From DATFVA01 sp963839165 (lineage in GTDB: Bacteria; Bacteroidota; Ignavibacteria; Ignavibacteriales; Ignavibacteriaceae), in the NCBI GenBank assembly GCA_963839165.1, contig CAWIUG010000049.1, positions 1 to 64,000 of the forward strand: a stretch of DNA of 64,000 bases. The letters are read 5' to 3'. The notes below the pieces were generated by a model, which made no database searches, had not been told where the DNA came from, and saw only the letters and a list, made by a program, of their open reading frames with translations. The translations under genes and the position numbers were made by a program. Shown one piece after another: positions 35,870 through 44,639 of this stretch. Within the stretch, counting starts at the first letter, position 1. Each line of letters begins with the position of its first letter.

Positions 35870-37441
35870 ATGAAAAAAATAGTTCTTACTCTTGTTATGG
35901 TGGGACTGGTGTTGGTTTCGGCAATCTCAATTTTACAGGATAAAAGCCAGGAACCAACCGGTTTAGCTGTACTTAAAGAGAAATATTCACATAAAGATTC
36001 GTCTTCTGTGGACCATTCTCAGTTTGCTGAGCTAAAAAAGAAGTTTAATTCACCACAGGAAGTTACACAGGCATGTATTTCATGCCATAACGGGCGCGAT
36101 TCTGAAGTTATGAAATCTAATCACTGGAATTGGGAAAGTGCAGAATATATTGAGGGGCGAGGAATTGTTTACCTCGGAAAGAAGAATGCTATAAATAACT
36201 TCTGCATCGGGATTGAAGGAAACGAGCAAAGCTGCGCTAAATGTCATGCCGGCTATGGAATGACCAGTTCGATGTTCAGCTTTACCGATCCCAAAAATAT
36301 TGATTGCCTTGTTTGCCATGACCGGACGGAATCGTATGCTAAGGCAAATGAGGAAGCGGGTCTTCCAGATCCGACATTAGACCTGAACAATATTTCCCAG
36401 CATGTAGGAAAGCCTACTCGCTCCAATTGCGGAGTATGTCACTTTTACGGAGGTGGAGGGAATAATGTGAAACATGGCGATCTTGAATCATCCATGTTCC
36501 AACCGTCAGCTGATATCGATATTCATATGGCGGTTGAAGGTGATGATCTGCAGTGCATCGACTGCCATCTAACTAAGAATCATAATATTGCGGGTAAAAT
36601 GTATTCCTTATCTTCAATGAACAGGAACCGGGCGACCTGCGAAGAGTGCCATACTTCTAGTCCTCATACAGCAGAAATACTAAATGAACACACAATTAAA
36701 GTAGCCTGTCAGACCTGCCACATCCCGGTTTACGCAAAAGTAAATGCAACGAAAACTTTTTGGGACTGGTCGACTGCGGGTAAGCTGAAAGACGGCAAAC
36801 CATATGAAATTGATGATGCTGATGGCAATCATACTTATCTATCCATTAAAGGAAGCTTTACCTGGGGTAAAAACCTTAAACCCGATTATGTCTGGTTCAA
36901 TGGAACAGCAGACCATTACCTGATTGGTGATAAAATAGCTGATACAACCAAACCTCTCCAGATAAACAGGTTGTTTGGTTCATATAACGATGCAGATTCC
37001 AAAATCATTCCCGTTAAAATTCATCGTTCGAGACAACCTTATGACCCTGTAATGAGAGACCTCATCCAGCCAAAACTTTTTGCTGACAAAAAAGGTGAGG
37101 GAGCTTTCTGGCAGGATTTCAACTGGAGAAGAGCTTCCGAAGTTGGAATGAAGGAAATAAAAGTTCCCTTCAGCGGACAGATAGCTTTCATTAATACTGA
37201 AATGTACTGGCCGATCAATCATATGGTCTCTGATAAGGAACATGCTGTGCAATGCACTGAATGCCATTCAAGGGATAACAGCAGACTAGCATCTCTGAGA
37301 GATTTCTATATGCCCGCACGGGATTATTCATCGGTTATCGAAACCGGCGGAACGCTTATTATATTTCTCACACTTATTGGAATACTGGCTCATGGTGCTC
37401 TCAGAATATTATCATCCAGAAAATCGAGGATGCGAGGTTAA
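35870..37441 (+). CDS. Octaheme cytochrome c, tetrathionate reductase type
   Basis: A 523-residue multiheme protein with eight CxxCH motifs at residues 69, 122, 146, 187, 229, 257, 280 and 462; the large gap before the last heme matches the octaheme tetrathionate reductase (Otr)/hydroxylamine oxidoreductase layout. It starts with a signal or anchor (VLTLVMVGLVLVSAISIL) and ends with a membrane helix (GGTLIIFLTLIGILAHGAL) and basic tail, so the hemes face the periplasm. Substrate could be tetrathionate, nitrite, hydroxylamine or another small sulfur or nitrogen compound. The next gene encodes a cytochrome b, its likely electron donor or acceptor. Confidence 0.85.
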   Translation: MKKIVLTLVMVGLVLVSAISILQDKSQEPTGLAVLKEKYSHKDSSSVDHSQFAELKKKFNSPQEVTQACISCHNGRDSEVMKSNHWNWESAEYIEGRGIVYLGKKNAINNFCIGIEGNEQSCAKCHAGYGMTSSMFSFTDPKNIDCLVCHDRTESYAKANEEAGLPDPTLDLNNISQHVGKPTRSNCGVCHFYGGGGNNVKHGDLESSMFQPSADIDIHMAVEGDDLQCIDCHLTKNHNIAGKMYSLSSMNRNRATCEECHTSSPHTAEILNEHTIKVACQTCHIPVYAKVNATKTFWDWSTAGKLKDGKPYEIDDADGNHTYLSIKGSFTWGKNLKPDYVWFNGTADHYLIGDKIADTTKPLQINRLFGSYNDADSKIIPVKIHRSRQPYDPVMRDLIQPKLFADKKGEGAFWQDFNWRRASEVGMKEIKVPFSGQIAFINTEMYWPINHMVSDKEHAVQCTECHSRDNSRLASLRDFYMPARDYSSVIETGGTLIIFLTLIGILAHGALRILSSRKSRMRG

Positions 37442-38115
37442 TGATGAAAACACAAATTTATATATATAAATCCTTCGAACGATTCTGGCACTGGACTCAG
37501 TCATTTCTGATCCTGTTCCTTGCGTTAACAGGATTTGAAATTCATGGAGCAATAAGTTTTTTTGGTTATCAGAATGCAGTAGCCTACCATAACATAGCTG
37601 CATACGCTTTCATGATTTTGATAGTATTTGCCATATTCTGGCATTTTACCACGGGAGAATGGCGACAATACCTTCCCACTTTTACTAATCTGAAAGCACA
37701 GTTAAGTTTCTATCTTTTTGGAATATTCAAAAACGCTCCCCACCCTACAAGAAAAACTGTGCTTAGTAAGTTGAATCCTCTTCAGAGGCTGGTGTACCTT
37801 GGCTTAAAGATTCTGGTTATACCTATTATGGTTATATCAGGACTGCTTTACATGTTCTATAGGTATCCGCAGGGAAATTCCGTTGAGCCGTTAAATATAC
37901 ATTCCATTGAAGGAATAGCGCTTCTGCATACTGCCGGTGCTTTTCTCCTGGTTGCGTTTATTATTGTACATATTTACCTGATTACAACCGGTACAACTTT
38001 AACCTCAAACCTGAAAGCTATGATAACGGGATATGAGGAACTTGCAGATGATGTAAATGTTTACTCAGAAATGAAAACAGATAAACCTGAAAAAGAATTA
38101 ACCTTAAGTAAATGA
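37441..38115 (+). CDS. Membrane cytochrome b (b561/thiosulfate reductase type)
   Basis: A 224-residue protein with four main hydrophobic helices. Potential heme-b histidines lie in FERFWHWTQSFLI (near 17), AYHNIAAYAFMI (near 50), FWHFTTGEWRQY (near 67) and LLHTAGAFLLVAFIIVHIYL (near 160-178), a pattern typical of di-heme cytochrome b subunits. It would exchange electrons between the quinone pool and the octaheme cytochrome. Its ATG overlaps the stop of that gene (TAATG), so the two are translationally coupled. A short charged tail follows the last helix. Confidence 0.86.
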   Translation: MMKTQIYIYKSFERFWHWTQSFLILFLALTGFEIHGAISFFGYQNAVAYHNIAAYAFMILIVFAIFWHFTTGEWRQYLPTFTNLKAQLSFYLFGIFKNAPHPTRKTVLSKLNPLQRLVYLGLKILVIPIMVISGLLYMFYRYPQGNSVEPLNIHSIEGIALLHTAGAFLLVAFIIVHIYLITTGTTLTSNLKAMITGYEELADDVNVYSEMKTDKPEKELTLSK

Positions 38116-38122
38116 GGATATT

Positions 38123-38638
38123 ATGGAACCTAAAAAATTTATGAATCCCTATCTGGCAGGATTTTTCCTGGGGCTTCTTTTATTATCAACAATTTATATA
38201 ACAGGCCGGGGACTTGGAGCAAGCGGGTCGGTTAAAAGCGCAGTTGTGGCCATTGTGCAAACTGTTGCACCACAGCATACCGAAAGCACAAAATTTTACC
38301 AGGAATACCTGGCAGAACATCAGAATATGCCTCTGAAGAACTGGCTCATGTTTGAAGTGCTGGGTGTAATCCTCGGAGCTTTTGTATCGGGACTTATATC
38401 CAACAGGTTAAATTTTACTCTGGAACGCTCCCCGAAAATAAAGTCTGGAACAAGAGCTGCGGGTGCCCTCATAGGAGGATTACTCTTCGGGTTCGGGGCA
38501 CAGCTTGGCAGAGGATGTACCAGCGGCGCAGCATTAAGTGGAATGGGAGTGCTCTCTACAGGAGGAATATTTACAATGATGGCGATTTTCGGAGGAGCCT
38601 ATTTGTTCGCTTATTTCTTCAGAAAACTTTGGATATAA
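38123..38638 (+). CDS. YeeE/YedE sulfur-transport protein, first copy
   Basis: A 171-residue membrane protein of the YeeE/YedE (sulf_transp) family, some of which import thiosulfate. Helices near residues 10-30, 75-95 and 113-165; the family cysteine motif is GAQLGRGCTSGAALSG with C132. A 45-residue loop (about 45-72) faces one side of the membrane. It follows the cytochrome b gene by seven bases. Half-size copies like this usually work with a second one, present downstream. Confidence 0.85.
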   Translation: MEPKKFMNPYLAGFFLGLLLLSTIYITGRGLGASGSVKSAVVAIVQTVAPQHTESTKFYQEYLAEHQNMPLKNWLMFEVLGVILGAFVSGLISNRLNFTLERSPKIKSGTRAAGALIGGLLFGFGAQLGRGCTSGAALSGMGVLSTGGIFTMMAIFGGAYLFAYFFRKLWI

Positions 38639-38693
38639 AGGTCAGCTCAGATCTGTCAGTCCGGCCGTGCCGATGGGCAGATGGATCGAGTAG

Positions 38694-38714
38694 AACCTGA
38701 AACAAGTTCAGGTT
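38694..38714. repeat. Palindromic repeat between the two YeeE genes
   Basis: AACCTGAA and TTCAGGTT form a perfect 8-bp stem with a five-base loop in the 126-base gap. Sequences of the CCTGAAACAAGTTCAGG kind recur as intergenic palindromes (REP-like) in many bacterial genomes. With no T-tract it is more likely a REP element or mRNA stabiliser than a terminator. Confidence 0.6.
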
Positions 38715-38764
38715 GACATATTCTGGATTTTGAGACAGCGTTAAAATATTGAAAGGAAATTAAA

Positions 38765-39955
38765 TTGGGACCATTAGTACCTGATATAATCGGAAATGAA
38801 TTGAATTTTATTGTAGCTATTTTTATCGGTATAGCGTTCGGCTTTATACTGGAACAGGCAGGCTTTTCAACTTCTAAAAAACTAGTGGGATTGTTCTACG
38901 GCTATGATTTTACGGTGCTGAGGGTATTCTTCACCGCAGGTGTAACTGCTATGCTTGGAGTTATTATGTTAGGACATTTCGGATTACTTGACCTCAGCCT
39001 GATATATGTGAATCCCACGTTTCTGTGGTCGGCACTGATTGGAGGTGCTATTATGGGACTCGGCTTTGTTATCGGCGGCTTTTGTCCCGGTACCAGCATA
39101 ACCGCTGCTGCTATAGGAAAAATCGATGCAATGATATTTGTAGCAGGTTCTTTCATCGGAGTGCTTATCTTCGCAGAAGGATATCCTGTCTTTGAAGGAT
39201 TGTACAAGGCTGCTCCATGGGGTTATGTGAGAATATTTGAAACTATGGGAGTGTCGCAGGCCTTGTTTGCCTTTCTCCTGACCTTTACAGCGGTTGGAGC
39301 TTTCTGGTTTACAACACTTATTGAAAATAAAGTTAATGGAAAACCAAATCCTGAATTCAGACCTGCCAGACTATATGTCGGTCTGACTGGAATGGCTTTG
39401 CTTATAGGTCTTACTGCCTTCGTTATGCCTGACATCAGGGAATCATATCTGGCAGACGTTGAGAATATTAAGTATGTGAAGGATTATAACCTCAAACAGA
39501 CGACATCCGATGAATTGGCTTTCAGATTAATGGATAATGATAACTCCCTCAGGATTATTGATGTAAGACCGCTTGAGGAATACAAAAAATTCAGTCTCCC
39601 CCATTCACAATCTATGACACTAAAGAACCTCTTCCTTAAGGATGCAAAAGCCCTTCTTACTGTTAAGCGTACTAAATACGTTTTCATCGGAGACGATGAG
39701 TTATCTTCGAGAAAGGCAGCTATAATTGCCGACAGGCTTGGATATGATAATATAAGCTATCTCAAGGGTGGACTGAATGAATTTAAGAATGAAATTATTA
39801 ATTTTAAGGAACAGTCTGAGCTGAACACGAGGGATGAGAGAGATACCAATCGTTTTCGGAAGGAAGCCAGTAAGGTTATCCCCGTACTGATCGAAAAAAA
39901 TAAAACAAACATAGTTCCTGTGAAGAAATCGAAGAGAGTTCTCGGCGGCTGCTAG
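38765..39955 (+). CDS. YeeE/YedE transporter fused to a rhodanese-like domain
   Basis: A 396-residue protein. Residues 1-225 are a YeeE/YedE membrane module with the cysteine motif GGFCPGTS (C107). Residues about 240-345 are a rhodanese-like domain (RIIDVRPLEEYKKFSLPHS, GYDNISYLKGGLNEF). The catalytic loop reads YVFIGDDELSSRK with no cysteine, so it is probably not an active sulfurtransferase. The chain ends in a basic linker and Gly-Gly-Cys, which could present a free thiol. TTG at 38765 after AAAGGAAA is the start. Together with the octaheme cytochrome operon it suggests handling of imported reduced sulfur. Confidence 0.85.
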   Translation: MGPLVPDIIGNELNFIVAIFIGIAFGFILEQAGFSTSKKLVGLFYGYDFTVLRVFFTAGVTAMLGVIMLGHFGLLDLSLIYVNPTFLWSALIGGAIMGLGFVIGGFCPGTSITAAAIGKIDAMIFVAGSFIGVLIFAEGYPVFEGLYKAAPWGYVRIFETMGVSQALFAFLLTFTAVGAFWFTTLIENKVNGKPNPEFRPARLYVGLTGMALLIGLTAFVMPDIRESYLADVENIKYVKDYNLKQTTSDELAFRLMDNDNSLRIIDVRPLEEYKKFSLPHSQSMTLKNLFLKDAKALLTVKRTKYVFIGDDELSSRKAAIIADRLGYDNISYLKGGLNEFKNEIINFKEQSELNTRDERDTNRFRKEASKVIPVLIEKNKTNIVPVKKSKRVLGGC

Positions 39956-40003
39956 TTGAAGAGTAGTCCCCGAAATTAAATAAGTTTTTTCCTGCTAATC
40001 TTT

Positions 40004-40045
40004 AACCCGGCAAAGGGAATGTAAAACAAACCTCGCCGGGTTTTT
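40004..40045 (+). terminator. Terminator after the sulfur operon
   Basis: AACCCGGC pairs with GCCGGGTT around a 26-base loop and is followed by TTTACTTTTTT. It lies 48 bases past the YeeE-rhodanese stop and closes the 35.4-40 kb operon. Confidence 0.75.
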
Positions 40046-40213
40046 ACTTTTTTATATACTTGATATAACTCTATTCAAAACCTTTCTTCCTTTTCCTTGT
40101 CGAGATCTTTATTTCGGTTCCAGACTTTCTTATTCGTCCGGTTGACTTATTTTTGAAACCAACCGGCCTGTTGTGAATCATATCCTCAGTAAAAATTAAA
40201 TACTTATTGTAAA

Positions 40214-40462
40214 ATGACACCACAACCAAAAGTAGTTATATTCTCAACCCCAACCTGCAGTTTCTGCAATACTGCTAAAAGATATTTCAGGGAAAAAAAT
40301 ATCCGCTTCACAGATGTTGATGTTTCCCGGGATCAAAATGCAGCCAGGGATATGCAGAGAAGAACAGGACAAATGGGCGTACCCGTAATTTTAATTAATA
40401 ATAAACCAATCGTGGGGTTTGATAAACCACGTATTATGCAGATGTTAAACCTTAAAAACTGA
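40214..40462 (+). CDS. Glutaredoxin-like protein (NrdH type)
   Basis: An 82-residue thioredoxin-fold protein: VVIFSTPTCSFCNTAKRYF gives the active-site CSFC, followed by the cis-proline motif TGQMGVPVILINN and GFDKPRIMQML. The CxxC differs from the classical CPYC and is closer to NrdH/YruB-type small glutaredoxins. It would reduce disulfides or ribonucleotide reductase. It lies ten bases before groES and may share its transcript. Confidence 0.88.
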   Translation: MTPQPKVVIFSTPTCSFCNTAKRYFREKNIRFTDVDVSRDQNAARDMQRRTGQMGVPVILINNKPIVGFDKPRIMQMLNLKN

Positions 40463-40471
40463 GGAAAAATA

Positions 40472-40744
40472 ATGACTATTAAACCAATTGATGACCGTGT
40501 ACTTCTTGAACCTCTGCAGGCTGAAGAAAAAACTGCCTCCGGAATTATTATACCTGATACTGCTAAGGAAAAACCCAGAATGGGTATTGTCGTTGCAGTA
40601 GGAACTGATGAAGATCTCAGGGAAAAGATTAAAGAGGGAAACAAAGTTTTATTCGCTAAATACGGCGGTGATGAAGTTGAGATGAACGGTAAAGAATTTA
40701 AACTGATCCAGCGGTCTGATATTCTTGCTGTAGTTGAGGACTAA
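40472..40744 (+). CDS. groES: Co-chaperonin GroES
   Basis: The 90-residue GroES/Hsp10 lid: IKPIDDRVLLEPLQAEEKTASGIIIPD holds the mobile loop that binds GroEL, followed by KPRMGIVVAVG and VLFAKYGGDEVEMNGKEF. All family features are present. groEL is not adjacent, which is unusual because the two are normally a pair. It may be a second GroES, or the chromosome may separate them. Confidence 0.94.
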   Translation: MTIKPIDDRVLLEPLQAEEKTASGIIIPDTAKEKPRMGIVVAVGTDEDLREKIKEGNKVLFAKYGGDEVEMNGKEFKLIQRSDILAVVED

Positions 40745-40775
40745 TATTTAATAATCTTTTATTCGCGTCTCCCGG

Positions 40776-40829
40776 GTCTGCTTCAGAAAATGAATGATCT
40801 ATGATAATCATTATTTCTTTTAAGCAGAC
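40776..40829 (+). terminator. Long hairpin after groES
   Basis: GTCTGCTT pairs with AAGCAGAC at the ends and AATGAT with ATCATT near the middle, giving a long imperfect stem followed by TCATTTTTAAA. Placed between groES and the thioredoxin gene, it probably terminates or attenuates groES transcription. Confidence 0.6.
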
Positions 40830-40876
40830 TCATTTTTAAACAATAGATAATTTTAGATATTTACCGGAGTAACCCG

Positions 40877-41680
40877 ATGGATTATGAAATGAAAGATTTT
40901 AATAAAGATATTCTAGAACGAAGTAAAACTATACCCGTGCTGGTTGATTTCTGGGCTGAATGGTGCGGACCTTGCCGGACTCTTGGGCCCATTCTTGAAA
41001 AGCTTGCAGCCAAATACAGAGACAGGTTTGAGCTTGTAAAAGTTAATACAGATGAGAACCAGGAGGTAGCCACGGCCTATGGAATAAGGGGAATTCCCAA
41101 CGTCAAATTGTTTATCAATGGTGAAGTGGCCGACGAATTTACCGGGGCTCTTCCCGAGCATTCAGTAGAGCAATGGATTAAAAAGGCAATACCCGGTAAA
41201 AATTCTGGTGAGATAGAGAAGGCAAAAGAGTTACTTAGCGAAGGTAAGGATGATAAAGCTGCTGCACTACTTGAAAAACTTGCGGAGAAAGAACCGGATA
41301 ATACTTCGGTACGGGTACTGCTGGCAAAGTCGCTATTATTCAGCGACCATAATACGGCCGGACAGCTTGCAGCGGAATCAGAACATGATCTAGAAAATTC
41401 TGAGCTTGTTGATTCTATTAAAACTATTTCTCACTTGTTTTCATTAAACGGTATAACCGGAAGTGATGCTGCCGCAGAATATAAATCGGCAATAGGAGAG
41501 CTTAAAAAGAAGAATTATGATTCAGCTTTAGAGAAATTTATAGAGGTGATTAAAACCGATCGGAGTCTCGATGATGATGGAGCACGGAAGGCCTGTATAG
41601 CTATATTCAAATTCCTGGGTGAAGAGAATGAGGTGACGTTAAGACATAGAAGGGATTTCGGCAGCGCGTTGTATATCTGA
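40877..41680 (+). CDS. Thioredoxin-TPR fusion (CnoX/YbbN-like)
   Basis: A 267-residue protein. Residues 1-110 are a thioredoxin domain with active site WAEWCGPCRTLGPIL (C30, C33) and cis-proline GIRGIPNVKLF. Residues 115-255 are tetratricopeptide-like helices (EIEKAKELLSEGKDDKAAALLEKLAEKEPD, then KKNYDSALEKFIEVIKTDRSL), ending EENEVTLRHRRDFGSALY, a common YbbN C-terminus. In proteobacteria CnoX protects unfolded proteins and hands them to GroEL; its place just after groES fits that partnership. Here CGPC implies it is also redox-active. Confidence 0.88.
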   Translation: MDYEMKDFNKDILERSKTIPVLVDFWAEWCGPCRTLGPILEKLAAKYRDRFELVKVNTDENQEVATAYGIRGIPNVKLFINGEVADEFTGALPEHSVEQWIKKAIPGKNSGEIEKAKELLSEGKDDKAAALLEKLAEKEPDNTSVRVLLAKSLLFSDHNTAGQLAAESEHDLENSELVDSIKTISHLFSLNGITGSDAAAEYKSAIGELKKKNYDSALEKFIEVIKTDRSLDDDGARKACIAIFKFLGEENEVTLRHRRDFGSALYI

Positions 41681-41681
41681 T

Positions 41682-43652
41682 TTACTCAGACAGTACTTCA
41701 ACTATTTTTTTGAATTGTTCCAGTGATTCGGGATTTGCGAGGGCGTCCCGGTTCTCAACATCCTCTTTGTGAATAATACGGGTTACAGCAAGTTCAACTT
41801 TCTTCCCGCTGATCGTTCTTGGAACATCCATTACCTGGATAACTTTAGCAGGAACATGTCGGGGTGTGGCATTCGTCTTTATTACATTCTTTATTTTTTC
41901 GATGAGCTTACTATTTAATACTGTGTCCTTCTTAAGAACCACAAAGAGAATTATCCTTACATCATTTTTCCAATTCTGACCGATTACAAGACTGTCGGTT
42001 ACTTCCTCAAGAGCTTCAACTATCCTGTAAATCTCTGCGGTACCAATCCTCACACCTCCCGGGTTAAGTGTTGCATCTGATCTGCCGTAAACAACAATAC
42101 CCCCGTTATCTGTTATCCTTATGTAATCTCCATGTCTCCATACACCCAGGTAGTGATCAAAATAGGCTGATCTGTATTTAATTCCTTCAGGATCATTCCA
42201 GAAATAAACAGGCATTGAAGGAAAGGGTTTTGTGCAGACCAGCTCCCCTTTTTCTTCTATAACAGATTCTCCGTTCTCATTGAAGGCTTCCACTTTCATA
42301 CCCAGTCCTTTACATTGTATCTCGCCGGCATTCACCGGGAGGTTAGGATTACCAAGCATGAAACATTAAATAATATCTGTTCCTCCTGATATGGAAGATA
42401 ATTGGAGGTCACTTTTAACGTTCCCGTAAACCCATTTGAAGTTTTCTACCGACAAGGGAGAACCTGTTGAAAGAATAGTTTTAAGTGATGATAAATCGAA
42501 CTCGTCTCTCGGTATCAATCCTGATTTCTGAATCATTGTAAGATATTTAGGACTGGTACCGAAAATCGTTAACCTGTCTTCTTCGATCTTTTTCCATAGA
42601 GTATTAATACCGGGGGCAACAGGGCTGCCGTCATATAAATAGACACCTGCTCCCACACTTAATGAGCTTACAAGCCAGTTCCACATCATCCATCCGCATG
42701 TTGTGTAATATGTTATAATGTCCCCTCTTTTCAGGTTTGTATGCAGCGATAATTCCTTAAAATGCTGAAGCAAGGTTCCACCTCCTCCATGAACTATGCA
42801 TTTCGGGATACCGGTCGTTCCGGAAGAATACATAATATAAACCGGGTGATCGAAGGGAACCTGTTCAAACTGTATTTTATCTGAACTATTTGATAGTAAG
42901 TCATTAAAATAAAGCGAGTTACTAACATCACCAGATAATTTATCTGAAGATAAATCTCCCTTAAAGTCGTTAAATCTCTTAATGAGTATAACATTTTCAA
43001 TAGAAGTAATACTTTGTCTGATTGCCTCAATTTTCTTTCTGCAGTTAACCAGTTTGCTATTATAATAATAGCTCTCTATAGCGAATAGAACTTTTGGTTG
43101 AATCTGTCCGAATCTGTCAAGTACACCTTTATGTCCAAAATCAGGGGAGCACGATGACCACAATGCTCCCAGACTGGTTGCGGCTAGCATTGCGATAACA
43201 GATTCAGGTAGGTTGTTGACAAATCCGGCAACCCTGTCACCTTTCTTTACACCCATATCCCTGAGAGAAGCAGCAATTGATGCGGTAGCTTTATAGAGTT
43301 CAGCGTAAGTGAGCTTAATAGTTGGCGAATTCTCCCTTGCACTGATAATTGCAGGATGCTCATCCCTGTAACGAAGCAGATTCTCGGCAAAGTTCAACTC
43401 AGCGCCTTCAAACCATTTTGCTCCGAACATATCTGTACCGCTTAAAACGGATCTGTATGGTTTGGAATGAATAATTCCTGATATGATCCAGATTGACTTC
43501 CAGAACTCATCGAGATCCGAAACTGACCACTCGTAAAGTTCACCAAAAGAAGAGATCCTTTTGTTCAGCAGTTCTTCAACGTATCGTGAAAAAGCAGTAA
43601 GATTCGATTGTGAGACTCTTTCTTCGGATGGTATCCACAGAGGTGCTTCCAA
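41682..43652 (-). pseudogene. aacS: Acetoacetyl-CoA synthetase, interrupted by TAA
   Basis: ANL-superfamily ligase joining acetoacetate to CoA. The N-terminal part (TTG start at 43652 behind AGGAG) shows ALWSSCSPDFG, the AMP-binding core YIMYSSGTTGIPKCIVHG near residue 265, TTCGWMMWNW and SSISGGTDII. A TAA at 42366-42368 then interrupts, in the same frame, the family segment expected as GTDIIS-CFMLGNP. Reading continues with GDYIRITDNGGIVVYGRSDATL and the C-terminal PRTISGKKVE lysine motif. A single TCA-to-TAA change explains it. The joined length of about 656 is normal. It caps the tyrosine cluster by activating its acetoacetate product. Confidence 0.87.
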
Positions 43653-43661
43653 TATAATCTC

Positions 43662-44639
43662 CTAATCTTTTCTACCAGCGAAAAGTGCGGCTTTCCAGGC
43701 AAACTGAATATCATTTAATCCCAAAGCGCACTTTGCAGTCAGTTCGAACAGCATTCTGTGCTTATTAAATCCTTGTTTTTTCAGTTCAATGGCAGCTTTA
43801 AGCATTCTTTCAATGTCACTGTGTCTTTCATATCTGTAAAACGCTTCGACAGTCGGTTCAAATGATTGAATTTCTTGCTGTTCAAAATGTAAAATAAATT
43901 CATCAACATCTTTCCCGGAAGGAATTTGTTCAACATTCCCAAGTTTGCCAAGGTTATTCCCTGAATAAATATCAGAATTCCTGATAAAATCCGGAAGCTG
44001 ATCGTACCCTATCCCCTTTTTAAGAGTCGGCTTCTCAACTTCAAACACCGCATTTCCGCTGGCCCGGCAGTAAAAATTAGATGACATCCTGGCAGCAAGA
44101 TCAATCATATCGGGATGAATTATTCCATTTCTGAATATGTCCTCGGCAATATGAAATTTTAATACTTCGCATATTGCAATATTTGCTGAGGCTCCTCCCT
44201 CCCCGAAGCTTCTCATCTCCCTAAGTTTGCACTCCATCTGGAAAGGTGATTCTTTAACCCGTTTTGGCTTCACCAGGTCGGAGTCCACAGGGGTAAGGCC
44301 GCTCTTTTCAAACTCATTTATTCCGGGATCGTATTCAGTAGATGCCAGGCTTATCTGTTCTACCATAGGATAGGTTACCGACTGAACAACACACTCACCG
44401 TTATCCATCAGGTTGTAATATGTATCCTTCAGCGTAGCATTTCTTCCTCTGCGTGAGGGAGAAAAGGCAATGATAGGTGGATTCGCTCCAAAAACATTAA
44501 AAAAAGAGAAGGGTGTCAGGTTGGGAATACCATCTTTCGACAGGGTTGAAACCAGGGCAATTGGTCTTGGTCCTATTCCTCCGAGTAAAAGTCTGTGTAC
44601 TTCAGGTACAGTAACATCTTTAGGTTCAATGTGAAACAT
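43662..44639 (-). CDS. Flavin reductase-like protein with C-terminal extension
   Basis: A 325-residue protein. Residues 1-205 form a flavin reductase-like FMN-binding barrel: GGIGPRPIALVSTLSKDGIPNLTPFSFFNVFG near the start, AFSPSRRGRNATLKDTYYN, then FGEGGASANIAICEVLKFHI. The last 110 residues are helical and not recognised. Related proteins are found in Bacteroidota tyrosine-catabolism clusters. It starts inside the FAH gene end (14-base overlap) and lies ten bases before the synthetase gene. Role in the pathway unknown; a flavin-dependent reductase or isomerase-like function would be a guess. Confidence 0.75.
   Translation of the reverse strand: MFHIEPKDVTVPEVHRLLLGGIGPRPIALVSTLSKDGIPNLTPFSFFNVFGANPPIIAFSPSRRGRNATLKDTYYNLMDNGECVVQSVTYPMVEQISLASTEYDPGINEFEKSGLTPVDSDLVKPKRVKESPFQMECKLREMRSFGEGGASANIAICEVLKFHIAEDIFRNGIIHPDMIDLAARMSSNFYCRASGNAVFEVEKPTLKKGIGYDQLPDFIRNSDIYSGNNLGKLGNVEQIPSGKDVDEFILHFEQQEIQSFEPTVEAFYRYERHSDIERMLKAAIELKKQGFNKHRMLFELTAKCALGLNDIQFAWKAALFAGRKD

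Noticed and set aside
38515..38700. 61-codon ORF across the end of the first YeeE gene
   Set aside because: Out-of-frame shadow of the YeeE 3' end running into an intergenic palindrome.
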